The notes under the pieces: generated by a model
Seen by the model: only the letters and a program-made list of their open reading frames with translations
The model's database searches: none
What the model was told of the DNA's origin: nothing
Translations under genes and position numbers: made by a program
From: Pyramidobacter piscolens
GTDB taxonomy: Bacteria; Synergistota; Synergistia; Synergistales; Dethiosulfovibrionaceae
Direction of reading: 5' to 3'
Assembly (NCBI GenBank): GCA_004558205.1
Contig: SFDM01000001.1
Location: 62,001-126,000 of the forward strand
Length of the DNA: 64,000 bases
Shown: positions 16,152 to 24,795 of the stretch, piece by piece
How the letters are laid out: every line of letters begins with the position of its first letter
Numbering within the stretch: the stretch's first letter is position 1

Positions 16152-17630
16152 ATGGCTACTTCCATTACGATGCCCAAGCTTGGCCTCACCATGACCGAGG
16201 GCACCATCTCGAAATGGCTGAAAAAAGAGGGAGACCCTGTGGCGGCGGGCGACACTCTGTTTACCGTTTCTACGGACAAACTGACCTACGATTATCAGTC
16301 TGAAACGGCAGGGACGCTGTTGAAAATCTCTCTCAAGGAAAATGAGACCGTCGCCGTTGGAGGCGAGGTCGCCATTATCGGCGAGGCCGGCGAAATCTTT
16401 AATACAGCGCCCGCCGCGCCCGCGGGGATGGACGCCGGCGCTCCGCCTTCCGTGGAGAGCACGGAAAGGCAGGCCCCCCGCGCCGCCGCCGAAAAGACGC
16501 CGGCTCCGGGGCAGGCCGCTTACGCTACGCCCAAGGCCCGCGCTTTCGCGCGAAGCCGGGGAATCGATCTTTCTCGCCTCTCCGGGCGCGGCGAACCACC
16601 CATGGTCTTTTACGCCGACATCAAGGCCTACGCCGACGCGCACACTGTGAACGCCACGCCCAAGGCCCGCGCCGCCGCGAAGGAAAAAGGCCTGGATCTG
16701 GCTCTGCTGACAGGACGAGGCGAACCGCCCATAATCCACGCCAGCGACGTGGAAGAGTGGCTGCGGGAGCACCGGGTCAAATCTTCGCCATTGGCGGCAC
16801 GGATGTCCGCGGATTTAGGCGTCGATATGGCTGCGCTGGGCGTCTCTGGACGGGTGATGAGCTCTGACGTCATGAAAGCGGCAGGCATAGCCCCTCAGGC
16901 CGCTGCGGAATCCCCCGCGCCTTCGTCGCCCGCGCGGAGCGAAGCCGCTCCAACTTCCGGCGAGAAGCCTATGAGCCGTATGCGCCAGATCATCGCCGAA
17001 CGCATGACCGAGAGCGCTACAAAAATTCCCACGGTCAATTACCAGACCGACGTGGACTGCACGGCTTTAAAGGCGATGCGGAATCTTTTGAAGAGCTCCG
17101 TCAAGATCTCCTTCAACGACATCATCATGAAGGCCTGCGCTCAAGTGCTCATGGAAATGCCCATGACGAACTGCACAACCGATATGGAGTGCAAGCGCTA
17201 TATCATGCACGATTACGCCAACATCGGCCTGGCGGTAGCCGTCGACGGCGGCCTGCTGGTGCCCAACGTCAAGAACGTCCAGGCAAAGGGGTTGAAGGAG
17301 ATCGCCGGGGACAGCGCGGCGATCGTCGAAAAAGCGAGAAAGGGTACTTTAACCCCCGACGACATGAGCGGCGGCACCTTTACGATCTCCACGCTGGGCA
17401 TGTTCGGCATCAGGCATTTTACGCCCATCATCAATCCTCCCGAGTCCTGCATCCTCGGAGTAACCATGATTGAAGACCGCGCCGCCGTTCAGGACGGACA
17501 GATCGTGATTCGGCCCATGTCAACGTTCTGCCTGACCGCCGACCACCGCGCCGTGGATGGAGCCGACGCCGCCCAATTCCTGCAGAGGCTGAAAGCGCTT
17601 CTTGAAAATCCCTGCCTCATGCTGCTTTAG
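16152..17630 (+). CDS. acoC: Dihydrolipoamide acetyltransferase E2 with three tandem subunit-binding-like repeats
   Basis: A 492-residue E2 core subunit of the 2-oxo acid/acetoin dehydrogenase complex. Domains: one lipoyl domain (1-80, lipoyl lysine K43 in TDKLTYD); an Ala/Pro linker; then three successive repeats resembling the peripheral subunit-binding domain (about 123-163 starting ATPKARAFARSRGIDLSRL, 167-206 starting ATPKARAAAKEKGLDLALL, 210-246 starting SPLAARMSADLGVDMAALG); and a catalytic acyltransferase domain (273-492) with the active-site motif DHRAVDGADA (H465, D469). One binding domain is the rule in this family. It lies between dctM and the E3 gene and follows GAAAGAGGGAATAGG. 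Confidence 0.9.
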   Translation: MATSITMPKLGLTMTEGTISKWLKKEGDPVAAGDTLFTVSTDKLTYDYQSETAGTLLKISLKENETVAVGGEVAIIGEAGEIFNTAPAAPAGMDAGAPPSVESTERQAPRAAAEKTPAPGQAAYATPKARAFARSRGIDLSRLSGRGEPPMVFYADIKAYADAHTVNATPKARAAAKEKGLDLALLTGRGEPPIIHASDVEEWLREHRVKSSPLAARMSADLGVDMAALGVSGRVMSSDVMKAAGIAPQAAAESPAPSSPARSEAAPTSGEKPMSRMRQIIAERMTESATKIPTVNYQTDVDCTALKAMRNLLKSSVKISFNDIIMKACAQVLMEMPMTNCTTDMECKRYIMHDYANIGLAVAVDGGLLVPNVKNVQAKGLKEIAGDSAAIVEKARKGTLTPDDMSGGTFTISTLGMFGIRHFTPIINPPESCILGVTMIEDRAAVQDGQIVIRPMSTFCLTADHRAVDGADAAQFLQRLKALLENPCLMLL

Positions 17631-17654
17631 CGCCGCCTGCCGGAGTTTTTGACT

Positions 17655-18100
17655 GACACTTATCCGCAATGAACGTGTTTCATATCAAACCGAAGATTCA
17701 AGTCAAAAGATTCCAACGCTAAGGGCGCGGAGGACGTAAAGGAAAAACTTAAAGCTTTTTAACTAAATAGGGGGGCGAGAATTCCCCCGCCGCTGTAGGC
17801 GGAGGGATGAATCGCCCCGGTCCCGATTTTTCTTTGCCATGAGCGTAAACCCTAATCAGTCGAAACTATATAAGAGGTTACGCCAGAAGAAGGAAAGAGA
17901 AAAGAGAGAATCAAAGAACCGTGGGACACAGGGGGAGAGCCTGTTGATACTATGCTGCACTAAGGGGCATTTGAGCAGGAAACACCCGCTTCAAACGCCG
18001 TCAGGCGTTACGCGGCGGGAGTATGTCACACGAGAATCAGCATCACTTTTCCTTTGCGCGCTTTGCGTCCTCTGCGTTCAAATCTTTTTTCTTTTCTGAG
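17655..18100. repeat. Dispersed inverted-repeat element, copy 2, interrupted
   Basis: The left part at about 17655-17755 carries a CCGAAGATTCAAGTCAAAAG segment followed by ATTCCAACGCTAAGGGCGC. The right part at 18037-18092 reads CCTTTGCGCGCTTTGCG then CTCTGCGTTCAAATCTTTT. These are the ends of the repeat family also seen at 3755, 32485, 48540 and 62950. Between the two ends lies an IS200/IS605 remnant, which implies that the latter inserted into this repeat. Confidence 0.65.
17771..18029 (+). mobile_element. IS200/IS605-type element remnant with tnpB tail
   Basis: A 259 bp remnant running from GGGGGCGAGAATTCCCCC to GCGGCGGGAGTATGTCAC. The left end matches the two miniature elements at 6891 and 10550. 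Near the right end, GAGCAGGAAACACCCGC (about 17973-17989) reads as the EQETP-like C-terminus seen in many TnpB proteins, followed by the right-end hairpin (AACGCC...GGCGTT). The internal reading frame is broken. No tnpA is present. The remnant separates acoC from acoL. Confidence 0.65.
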
Positions 18101-18197
18101 GTCACTCTTTTCGTCAAATATCGAGTCCGTCAACGCTTGTGAGAACCTATGAGGCATCTCATTTGCTAAATAGCATGAAAGAGGGAAAAGAACAAAG

Positions 18198-19910
18198 ATG
18201 GCACATAAAATTACCATGCCCAAACTTGGCCTGACCATGACCGAAGGAACGATCTCACAATGGAAAAAGGCCGAAGGCGACGCCGTCGCTCCCGGCGACG
18301 TGCTGTTCACCCTTTCCACCGACAAACTGACCTACGACTATCAATCCGAGGTCGCCGGAGTGCTCCTCAAAATCCTGACCGCCGAAAACGAATCGGCCGC
18401 AGTGGGGGGCGACGTCGCCTGGATCGGAGAGACGGGAGAATCCCTGGACAGCCCCCCGCGCGCCGCTGAGCCCCCTGCCCCTGCGCCCCGGCCCTCCGTC
18501 CCTCAGGAACAGCCCCATGCCGCACCGGGCAAGAAAAAAGTCGCGGTGATCGGCGGCGGTCCCGGAGGCTATGTCTGCGCGATCCGTCTGGCCCAGCTGG
18601 GAGCCGAAGTCACGCTGATAGAGAAGGAGCGCGTGGGCGGAACCTGCCTGAACGTGGGCTGCATCCCCACCAAAGCGCTGGTCAAATCGGCCGAGCTCTA
18701 CGCCGAGATGAAAGCGGGCGCCGACTTTGGCGTGATGTGCCGTGACCTGGCTGTGGACTGGCCGACGGTGCAGAAACGCAAAGCCGCAGTCGTGGATCAG
18801 CTCGTCAACGGCGTCTCGGGACTCTTGGCGGCAAACAACGTCGCCATCGTAAACGGAGAGGCGCACTTCATCTCGCCATCTGCCGTCGAGGCGGGGGGAA
18901 AAAGGATCACCGCCGACGCCTTCGTGATCGCCGCCGGTTCCGTGCCCGTCATCCCACCGATTCCCGGCATCAAATCCGAAGGGATTGTGACCAGCACCGA
19001 GGCGCTGTCCTTCCAGAAGCTGCCCCAAAAACTGCTGATCGTCGGCGGCGGCGTGATCGGCATGGAGTTCGCCTGCGTTTATGCCACGCTGGGCGTGAAG
19101 GTCGTCGTGGTCGAAATGATGCCGGCCATCCTGCCGCCCGCCGACGAAGAGATGGCCGTCATCGTCCGCAAACGTTTGGAGGCTCTGGGGGTAGAGTTCT
19201 ACACCAATTCGAAGGTCACCGGCTTTGAGAGGAACGGCGGCAGCGTCGTGACCCGCGTGCTGGATCCCCAGGGGACGGAAAAGGCCTTCGTTTCCGATCA
19301 AGTCCTCCTGTCCATCGGCCGCCGCGCCGCCACCGCTTCGCTGAATCTCGACGCCGCCGGCGTTAAAACAGAACGAGGGCGCATCGTCGTGAACAAGAAA
19401 ATGGAGACCAGCGTCAAAAACGTCTATGCCATAGGAGACTGCTGCTCTCCCATCATGCTGGCCCACGTCGCTTCCGCCGAAGGCGAAACCGCGGCGGAAA
19501 ACGTCATGGGAGCTTCAAAGGAAATGGACTACAAGACCGTGCCATCCTGCGTCTACACCATCCCCGAGATGGCATGGGTCGGTATGACCGAAAAAACGGC
19601 CCGGGAAAAACGGGGGGCCGTTAAGGTTGGGCGCTTCCCCCTGTACGCGAACGGGAAAAGCTTGATTATGAACGAGACCGACGGCATGGTCAAGTTTATA
19701 GCCGACGAAAAGTACGGCGAAATTTTGGGCGTCCACATCGTGGGCCCCCACGCGACGGATTTGATCGTGGAAGGGGCTCTTGCCCTGCGCCTGGAAGCCA
19801 CCGTGGAAGAAATCGCCTCCACGATCCACGCCCACCCAACCGTCGGCGAAGCGCTCTCCGAAGCCGCCCTCGACGTTTTAGGACGGGCGATCCACATGCA
19901 GCCAAAGTAG
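18198..19910 (+). CDS. acoL: Dihydrolipoamide dehydrogenase E3 with N-terminal lipoyl domain
   Basis: A 570-residue FAD flavoprotein that reoxidises dihydrolipoyl groups with NAD+. Residues 1-80 are a lipoyl domain very like that of the E2 upstream (K43 in TDKLTYD); an Ala/Pro linker follows. The E3 body has the FAD-binding VAVIGGGPGGY motif (about 115), the redox disulfide in GGTCLNVGCIPTKA (C150/C155), an NAD-binding GGGVIGMEFA segment and the C-terminal catalytic pair in HAHPTVGEALSE (H546/E551). Lipoyl-E3 fusions are known in acetoin and some pyruvate dehydrogenase clusters. It is cut off from acoC by 567 bp of repeat DNA, but ends the same functional cluster. Confidence 0.94.
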   Translation: MAHKITMPKLGLTMTEGTISQWKKAEGDAVAPGDVLFTLSTDKLTYDYQSEVAGVLLKILTAENESAAVGGDVAWIGETGESLDSPPRAAEPPAPAPRPSVPQEQPHAAPGKKKVAVIGGGPGGYVCAIRLAQLGAEVTLIEKERVGGTCLNVGCIPTKALVKSAELYAEMKAGADFGVMCRDLAVDWPTVQKRKAAVVDQLVNGVSGLLAANNVAIVNGEAHFISPSAVEAGGKRITADAFVIAAGSVPVIPPIPGIKSEGIVTSTEALSFQKLPQKLLIVGGGVIGMEFACVYATLGVKVVVVEMMPAILPPADEEMAVIVRKRLEALGVEFYTNSKVTGFERNGGSVVTRVLDPQGTEKAFVSDQVLLSIGRRAATASLNLDAAGVKTERGRIVVNKKMETSVKNVYAIGDCCSPIMLAHVASAEGETAAENVMGASKEMDYKTVPSCVYTIPEMAWVGMTEKTAREKRGAVKVGRFPLYANGKSLIMNETDGMVKFIADEKYGEILGVHIVGPHATDLIVEGALALRLEATVEEIASTIHAHPTVGEALSEAALDVLGRAIHMQPK

Positions 19911-19953
19911 AGAATAGTTCCGCAGCCGGGCAGAACCCTGCCCTTCATTGACA

Positions 19954-19996
19954 AAGAGGCCTCCGCGATCACCTGGATCGATGAGAGGCCTCTTTT
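19954..19996 (+). terminator. Intrinsic terminator after the E3 gene
   Basis: Stem AAGAGGCCTC / GAGGCCTCTT with TTTT at its end, 44 bases after the E3 stop codon. It probably closes the aco/TRAP transcript before the second gntR. Confidence 0.7.
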
Positions 19997-20088
19997 GGAT
20001 AGCGAGACTGAAAAATCCAACTTTTTTATCTGTTTCTTAGGAAAACATAAAAAAATATTCTCAAGTACTTTTTCTCGCCGCCTTTTTG

Positions 20089-20099
20089 TGATATACCAA
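20089..20099. promoter_or_regulatory. Candidate GntR operator before the second gntR
   Basis: TGATATACCAA resembles the TGGTATACC palindrome upstream of the first gntR (7710-7718). It lies in an A/T-rich stretch about 85 bp before the start codon. Weak evidence by itself; the parallel position before paralogous genes is the argument. Confidence 0.3.
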
Positions 20100-20181
20100 A
20101 AGCGAAAAATGTTTCCGAGCCTGGAAAGCTCATGGAAAAATCTGAGATAATCCTCGCTTTTGATGGGAAGGTGACTTGCTT

Positions 20182-20808
20182 ATGTATCTGACAAAGAGAG
20201 ATATTGCATATCATAAAATCAAAGAAATGATATTGCAGGGAGTGTTATCCACCGATTCAATGCTTTCAGAGAAAAACCTCGCCAGCGAGCTGGGCATGAG
20301 CCGGACTCCCGTGCGCGAGGCGCTTCAGCGCCTGGTTCACGAGGGGTTCATGAAGGAATATTCCCGAAAGGGAGCCGTCGTCAACGACGTAACTATGGCG
20401 GAGGCCATGGAGATCATCGACTTTCGCATGGCCGTGGAGGAGTTTATGGTTCTGAACCTGCAAAATCGCTGGGACGACGAAAAAAGCGCCCAACTCGAGC
20501 AGATGCTGCAGGAACAGGAGAAACTGGTCGACGCCGGGAACTCCATGGGCTTTTTGGAGAGCGACGTCAAGTTTCACGACCTCATCGCCCAGTTTTACGG
20601 CAACCAGCTGATCAGGGACACGCTGAAGAGCGTGCGCGAACGTTTCCTCGTAGCCGGCGGAGTCATTTTGCGAGACCAGCCCTCGGTCAGGAGAGCCTAC
20701 GAGGGGCACGTCCAAATCGTCAAAGCCTTGCGGCAGAAGAATTTTGCCGCGGCGCAGGAGGAGATGCACGCCCACCTTGTCTTCGCAAAGAAAAACTTTT
20801 TGAATTGA
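20182..20808 (+). CDS. GntR-family regulator (FadR/FCD type), paralogue
   Basis: A 208-residue regulator aligned end to end with the one at 7856 (shared TKRDIAYxxIKEMILxG start, LGMSRTPVREALQRLVHEGF helix-turn-helix, FCD domain ending in MHAHLVFAKKN). ATG 20182 is preferred because GGGAAGGTG precedes it by 8-9 bases; an in-frame TTG at 20176 is weaker. It stands alone after the E3 terminator. Having two paralogues at the two ends of the cluster suggests either dual sensing or a duplicated regulator controlling both halves. Confidence 0.92.
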   Translation: MYLTKRDIAYHKIKEMILQGVLSTDSMLSEKNLASELGMSRTPVREALQRLVHEGFMKEYSRKGAVVNDVTMAEAMEIIDFRMAVEEFMVLNLQNRWDDEKSAQLEQMLQEQEKLVDAGNSMGFLESDVKFHDLIAQFYGNQLIRDTLKSVRERFLVAGGVILRDQPSVRRAYEGHVQIVKALRQKNFAAAQEEMHAHLVFAKKNFLN

Positions 20809-20978
20809 TTTTCTGGCCCTTTTCGACAAAAAATATTGACTTGCACCGAGAAAACGCTTATAGGGCCCGGCCCAACCCATACCGCACCAGGCAGTCTGCC
20901 ACGAGAACGACGCCAAACTCCACAACATGGCGCCCAGAAGCCCTGCGGGAAAAGAATGCCGGGCGGAAACCGCCGTAA

Positions 20979-21018
20979 AAGAGGAATCGCAGATTATCTT
21001 CTGTGATTCCTCTTTTTT
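20979..21018 (+). terminator. Intrinsic terminator before the glycan block
   Basis: Stem AAAGAGGAATCGCAGA / TCTGTGATTCCTCTTT (one G-T pair) followed by TTTTTT. The 303 bp gap between gntR and the sugar transferase holds no gene; this hairpin insulates the following genes from the aco side. Confidence 0.75.
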
Positions 21019-21111
21019 CATTGCCTGTTTCATAGCTTTTCGTTAAAATAGGATAGAGAAAATCTTCTATGAAAAATTACGCTGCACCCACACGATTCGG
21101 GAGGTCATCAT

Positions 21112-21771
21112 ATGTCGCTTCTCAAAGGGCAGGGCTACGGCCCCGTAAAAAGGTTGATGGATATCGCAGGCGCGTCCTGCGCGCTGATCCTGTTTTCGCC
21201 GCTGATGCTTTTCGTGGCGTTAAAAGTGAGGAAGAAACTGGGATCGCCCGTGATCTTTTCGCAAATGCGCCCAGGGCTGCACGAAAAAGCTTTCCGCAAT
21301 TACAAATTCCGTTCCATGCGCGACGCCTTTGACGCTCAAGGACATCCACTTCCCGACAGCGAGCGCTTAACCCCCTTCGGCCAGCGCCTGCGCAGCACCA
21401 GCCTCGACGAGCTTCCCGAGCTGTGGAACGTCCTCAAGGGCGACATGAGCCTCGTCGGCCCCCGTCCGCTGCTCGTCGGCTTCCTTCCCCTGTTCAGTGA
21501 TGAGGAAGCTCAGCGCCACAGCGTGCGTCCGGGCATCACGGGATGGGCCCAGGTAAATGGGCGCAACGCCATGACCTGGGACAAACGCAATGAATACGAT
21601 CTCTATTACGTCAGGCACATGGGTCTGCTCTTTGACCTCAAGATCATCTGGCAAACCATCGCCACAGTCTTCAAGCGTAACGGCATTAACGCGGGCGCCA
21701 ATGAAACCATCATCGCCCCTCCTACCCAAATCCAGCGCCCCCATATTTTGGAACAGCTGGGATATAAATAA
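21112..21771 (+). CDS. Undecaprenyl-phosphate sugar phosphotransferase (small monotopic PGT)
   Basis: A 219-residue bacterial sugar transferase of the PglC/WbaP C-terminal type. It should place the first sugar-1-phosphate on undecaprenyl phosphate at the cytoplasmic membrane face, starting glycan assembly. A re-entrant hydrophobic helix (about 13-38) is followed by the family motifs FRNYKFRSMRD, STSLDELPELWNVLKGDMSL, VGPRP and RPGITGWAQVNGR. The Asp-Glu catalytic pair (in SLDELPEL) is present. ATG follows GGGAGG. It is the first gene of the surface-polysaccharide block and lies 12 bases before the epimerase gene. Confidence 0.93.
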   Translation: MSLLKGQGYGPVKRLMDIAGASCALILFSPLMLFVALKVRKKLGSPVIFSQMRPGLHEKAFRNYKFRSMRDAFDAQGHPLPDSERLTPFGQRLRSTSLDELPELWNVLKGDMSLVGPRPLLVGFLPLFSDEEAQRHSVRPGITGWAQVNGRNAMTWDKRNEYDLYYVRHMGLLFDLKIIWQTIATVFKRNGINAGANETIIAPPTQIQRPHILEQLGYK

Positions 21772-21783
21772 GGAGCGATCCCC

Positions 21784-22653
21784 ATGACCACTAAAATCCT
21801 CATTACGGGGCTCCACAGCTACGTCGGTTCATCGGTCAGGCGCTGGCTTGAGGGCTTTCCCGGCCAGTACGACGTGACAGGACTGAGCCTTCGAAGTTCC
21901 GACTGGCGCTCGAAAAGCTTTTCCGGCTTCGACAGCGTCCTTCACGTCGCGGGAATCGCCCACGTTTCAGCCGATCCCCAAATGGAAAGGCGATACATGG
22001 CCGTCAACCGGGACCTCGCCGCCGAAACCGCGCGCAAGGCAAAAGACGAAGGCGCAGGACAGTTTATATTCATGAGCAGCGCCATCGTCTACGGCGACAG
22101 CGCCTCCATAGGAAAGGACAAAACCGTCACCTTCGGCACAGCCCCCGCTCCAACAAACTTCTACGGCCAGTCAAAGCTGGAAGCCGAAGGACGGCTCCGA
22201 GCGCTGGGCGACAATTCCTTTAAAGTCGCCATTCTGCGTCCTCCCATGATCTACGGCCCAGGCTGCAAAGGCAACTTCCCCATCCTGGTGAAACTGGCCG
22301 AAAGACTGCCACTGTTTCCCGACGTGGACAACCAGCGCAGTATGCTCTTCATTGACAACCTATGTGAGTTCATCCGCCTTTTAATCGACAATCAAGAATC
22401 CGGTTTATTTTTTCCGCAGAACGACAAATATGTCAGCACATCCCACGTGGTCCGGCTCATCGCCCAGGCAAAAGGCAAAAATATCCGCCTGACGCGCCTT
22501 TTCAATCCCGCCCTGCGTCTGCTCGCCCGCTGCACGCCCCTTGTGGACAAAGCTTTCGGAAATTTCCGCTACGACCAGTCCATGAGCCGGTATAAACAAA
22601 ATTACATTGTCGCAGACCTGGAACAGTCGGTGAAAAAGTCGGTAATAGGATAG
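21784..22653 (+). CDS. NAD-dependent sugar epimerase/dehydratase
   Basis: A 289-residue extended short-chain dehydrogenase, cytosolic. The nucleotide-binding glycine motif is somewhat unusual (TGLHSYVGSS), while the catalytic YGQSKLEAEG (Tyr-x-x-x-Lys) and the MSSAIVYGDS serine region are intact. It probably modifies a nucleotide sugar for the glycan whose first sugar is transferred by the preceding gene; this pairing with a phosphoglycosyl transferase is common in O-antigen and exopolysaccharide loci. The substrate cannot be named. Confidence 0.85.
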   Translation: MTTKILITGLHSYVGSSVRRWLEGFPGQYDVTGLSLRSSDWRSKSFSGFDSVLHVAGIAHVSADPQMERRYMAVNRDLAAETARKAKDEGAGQFIFMSSAIVYGDSASIGKDKTVTFGTAPAPTNFYGQSKLEAEGRLRALGDNSFKVAILRPPMIYGPGCKGNFPILVKLAERLPLFPDVDNQRSMLFIDNLCEFIRLLIDNQESGLFFPQNDKYVSTSHVVRLIAQAKGKNIRLTRLFNPALRLLARCTPLVDKAFGNFRYDQSMSRYKQNYIVADLEQSVKKSVIG

Positions 22654-22729
22654 TCTTTTAAATTTAACATATTACCAAACAACAAAATCTAACATGACAC
22701 TTTATTCCTAGTCAAGGAGTTGACATACA

Positions 22730-23869
22730 ATGACAAAGCTTCTCATTATAACCACAATACAAAGAACGCTCCGTGACTTTCTATTGCCCTATGGAGATTA
22801 TTTTCGATCTCTCGGGTGGCAAGTAGACGCCATGTCCAATATTCGTGACCCTTTCCCCGTTGCTGAAGAACATTTCGATCATTTCTGGCCTGTCGATTGG
22901 GGGCGCAACCCCCTCGACCTTCACAACTTTATCCACACCCCCAAAAAAATTCGTGAGATTGTCCAACGCGAGGGATACGACATAGTCCACGTCCACACCC
23001 CCGTCGCCGCTTTCATAACCCGATTTGCGCTAAGAAAGATGCGAGCTGCGGGAAAAGTCAAAGTCATCTACACCGCCCATGGTTTTCACTTTTATAAAGG
23101 AAATTTAAAAATCAAAAACAGCCTGTTCATCGTCCTTGAAAAGCTTGCAGGGCAATGGACAGACCATCTCATTGTAATGAATCAAGAGGATTATGACAGC
23201 GCTTTAAAATACGGAATCGCAAAAAAAGACAATCTCACGTTGATGCCCGGAATTGGGGTTGATTTATCCCTTTACACACACAATCCCCAAATACAAAATC
23301 AAAAAGAAAATATCCGAAAAGAAATAGGCATTTCCTCTGAAGCTGTAGTAATTCTAATAGTAGCCGAATTTATTCCACGCAAGCGACATTCAGATGCCTT
23401 AAAAACTTTGGCAATCGCAAATAATCTCGAATACCATATGGTTTTTGCTGGTAGTGGTCCGCTTAGTGAAAAGATTAAGAATGAAGCAATTCATTTCGGA
23501 CTGGAGAAACAAACCCATTTTCTAGGTCATAGAAAAGATATTCCCCGACTCATTACCGCCGCCAATGCGTTGCTTCTAATTTCCCAGCAGGAAGGACTGC
23601 CTCGTTCTATCATGGAGAGCATGGCCATGGGCGTACCGGTCATTGGAACTGACATCCGAGGGACAAGAGACCTTCTCGCAGAAAACTGCGGCATGCTCGT
23701 GCCGCTGGGCGACATACAGAAAATCGCTGAAAAAATTGACTTTGTTGCTCACCCTACGCAGGAGCTGCAAAAGATTATCGATAACGCAGCTAACAAAATC
23801 AAGAAATACGATATTAAGATTTTGTTAAAAAAACATTTAGAACTCTACAGCAGGATGCTCCGCCGCTAA
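22730..23869 (+). CDS. Glycosyltransferase family 4 protein
   Basis: A 379-residue GT-B fold glycosyltransferase. The N-terminal domain carries YDIVHVHTPVAAFITRFALR and TAHGFHFYKG, and the C-terminal GT4 domain has ISQQEGLPRSIMESMAMGVP (the EX7E donor-binding motif) and GTDIRGTRDLL. It resembles EpsD-like transferases of exopolysaccharide loci. ATG follows AAGGAG by 8 bases. Base composition is clearly lower in GC than the aco or pyr genes, in line with horizontal acquisition of this block. Confidence 0.9.
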   Translation: MTKLLIITTIQRTLRDFLLPYGDYFRSLGWQVDAMSNIRDPFPVAEEHFDHFWPVDWGRNPLDLHNFIHTPKKIREIVQREGYDIVHVHTPVAAFITRFALRKMRAAGKVKVIYTAHGFHFYKGNLKIKNSLFIVLEKLAGQWTDHLIVMNQEDYDSALKYGIAKKDNLTLMPGIGVDLSLYTHNPQIQNQKENIRKEIGISSEAVVILIVAEFIPRKRHSDALKTLAIANNLEYHMVFAGSGPLSEKIKNEAIHFGLEKQTHFLGHRKDIPRLITAANALLLISQQEGLPRSIMESMAMGVPVIGTDIRGTRDLLAENCGMLVPLGDIQKIAEKIDFVAHPTQELQKIIDNAANKIKKYDIKILLKKHLELYSRMLRR

Positions 23870-24090
23870 TACCTAAAACATAAATGAATATACGGCTGCC
23901 CTAAATAAGAAAACGCGGAATAAGTTTTATCATCAACGCATTTTTCAAGGCAAAATCAACTGTTATGGGTGGTAGTTTTGCGCTCAAGTTTTCTCGGCTA
24001 ACATAGCATATATCGTTATATTCATTGACCTTTTTATCGACTTAAGCTAGAATAACATTGTTGGTATATCTTTGAAAAGGAGGACTTCAG

Positions 24091-24414
24091 ATGCTTACTA
24101 TTTCGCCGACAACTCTTGACGCTCTCATTCCTATTACCCGCTTTAACCGTGGTGAAGCCGGCAAAATTTTTGAAGAAGTCGAACAAAATGGAATTGGAAT
24201 TGTCCTAAAAAACAATGCTCCAGTTTCTGTCATATTACCAGTCCAAGAATACAAAAAACTTATGAACGAACTTGAGGATATGCTGCTCTGCGACGAAACC
24301 CGGCGGAGGCTGGAAGAGGGCCTGCATGCAACCATCCCCGCAGAGGAACTCTACGCGGAGGCTGGCATTACACAAAAGGAGATCGACGAGGCTGAAGAGG
24401 TTGAAATTGAATGA
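24091..24414 (+). CDS. Antitoxin of the Phd/YefM family
   Basis: A 107-residue protein with the Phd/YefM fold start (ITRFNRGEAGKIFEEV...GIGIVLKNNAPVSVILPVQEY), followed by an acidic C-terminal tail (rich in Glu, about 75-107) that would wrap the toxin. It should neutralise the RelE-type toxin encoded 4 bases in overlap and repress their shared promoter. ATG follows AAAGGAGG. The gene lies within the GC-poor polysaccharide block, next to a decayed gene, a common spot for such pairs. Confidence 0.88.
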   Translation: MLTISPTTLDALIPITRFNRGEAGKIFEEVEQNGIGIVLKNNAPVSVILPVQEYKKLMNELEDMLLCDETRRRLEEGLHATIPAEELYAEAGITQKEIDEAEEVEIE

Positions 24415-24725
24415 GCTGGCAGATCGAATACATTTCAAAAGCGCGGGAGGACTTCTTGAGTTTAGATCACTCACAGCAAATACAGGTCAATAAAGCTCTC
24501 GCGAAGGTATCTCAAAACCCATTGCCCACAAGTGAAGGTGGATACGGTAAGCCTCTCGGCAACTACAGCGCTTCCAAGCTCTACGGATGTTATAAAGTCA
24601 AATTGTCCAAATTAGGTCTCAGAATCGTTTATAGTCTTGTTCGAGACAAGGAAGTCATGAAAGTTATCATCATCGCAATCCGAGACGATAGTGCCGTTTA
24701 TCGCATCGCGGAACGACGGCTCTGA
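24411..24725 (+). CDS. RelE/ParE-family toxin
   Basis: A 104-residue RelE-superfamily protein. The start MSWQIEYISKAREDFLSLD and the core KPLGNYSASKLYGCYKVKL...GLRIVYSLV...VIIIAIRDD are characteristic of RelE-type mRNA interferases. Its ATG overlaps the antitoxin stop (ATGA), which ties synthesis of the pair. Activity is inferred from family membership. Confidence 0.88.
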   Translation: MSWQIEYISKAREDFLSLDHSQQIQVNKALAKVSQNPLPTSEGGYGKPLGNYSASKLYGCYKVKLSKLGLRIVYSLVRDKEVMKVIIIAIRDDSAVYRIAERRL

Positions 24726-24795
24726 TTTCCAGACACAGGGCAGTTTTTGATTGTAGAACAAAAAGCAGACTCAAAACAGCAGGTGACGATCCAGT

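Noticed and set aside
17839..18099. An 86-codon frame starting MSVNPNQSKLYKRL as a possible small protein
   Set aside because: It lies over the IS200/IS605 remnant and repeat ends, changes character along its length and ends in the repeat, so it is treated as part of the mobile remnant.
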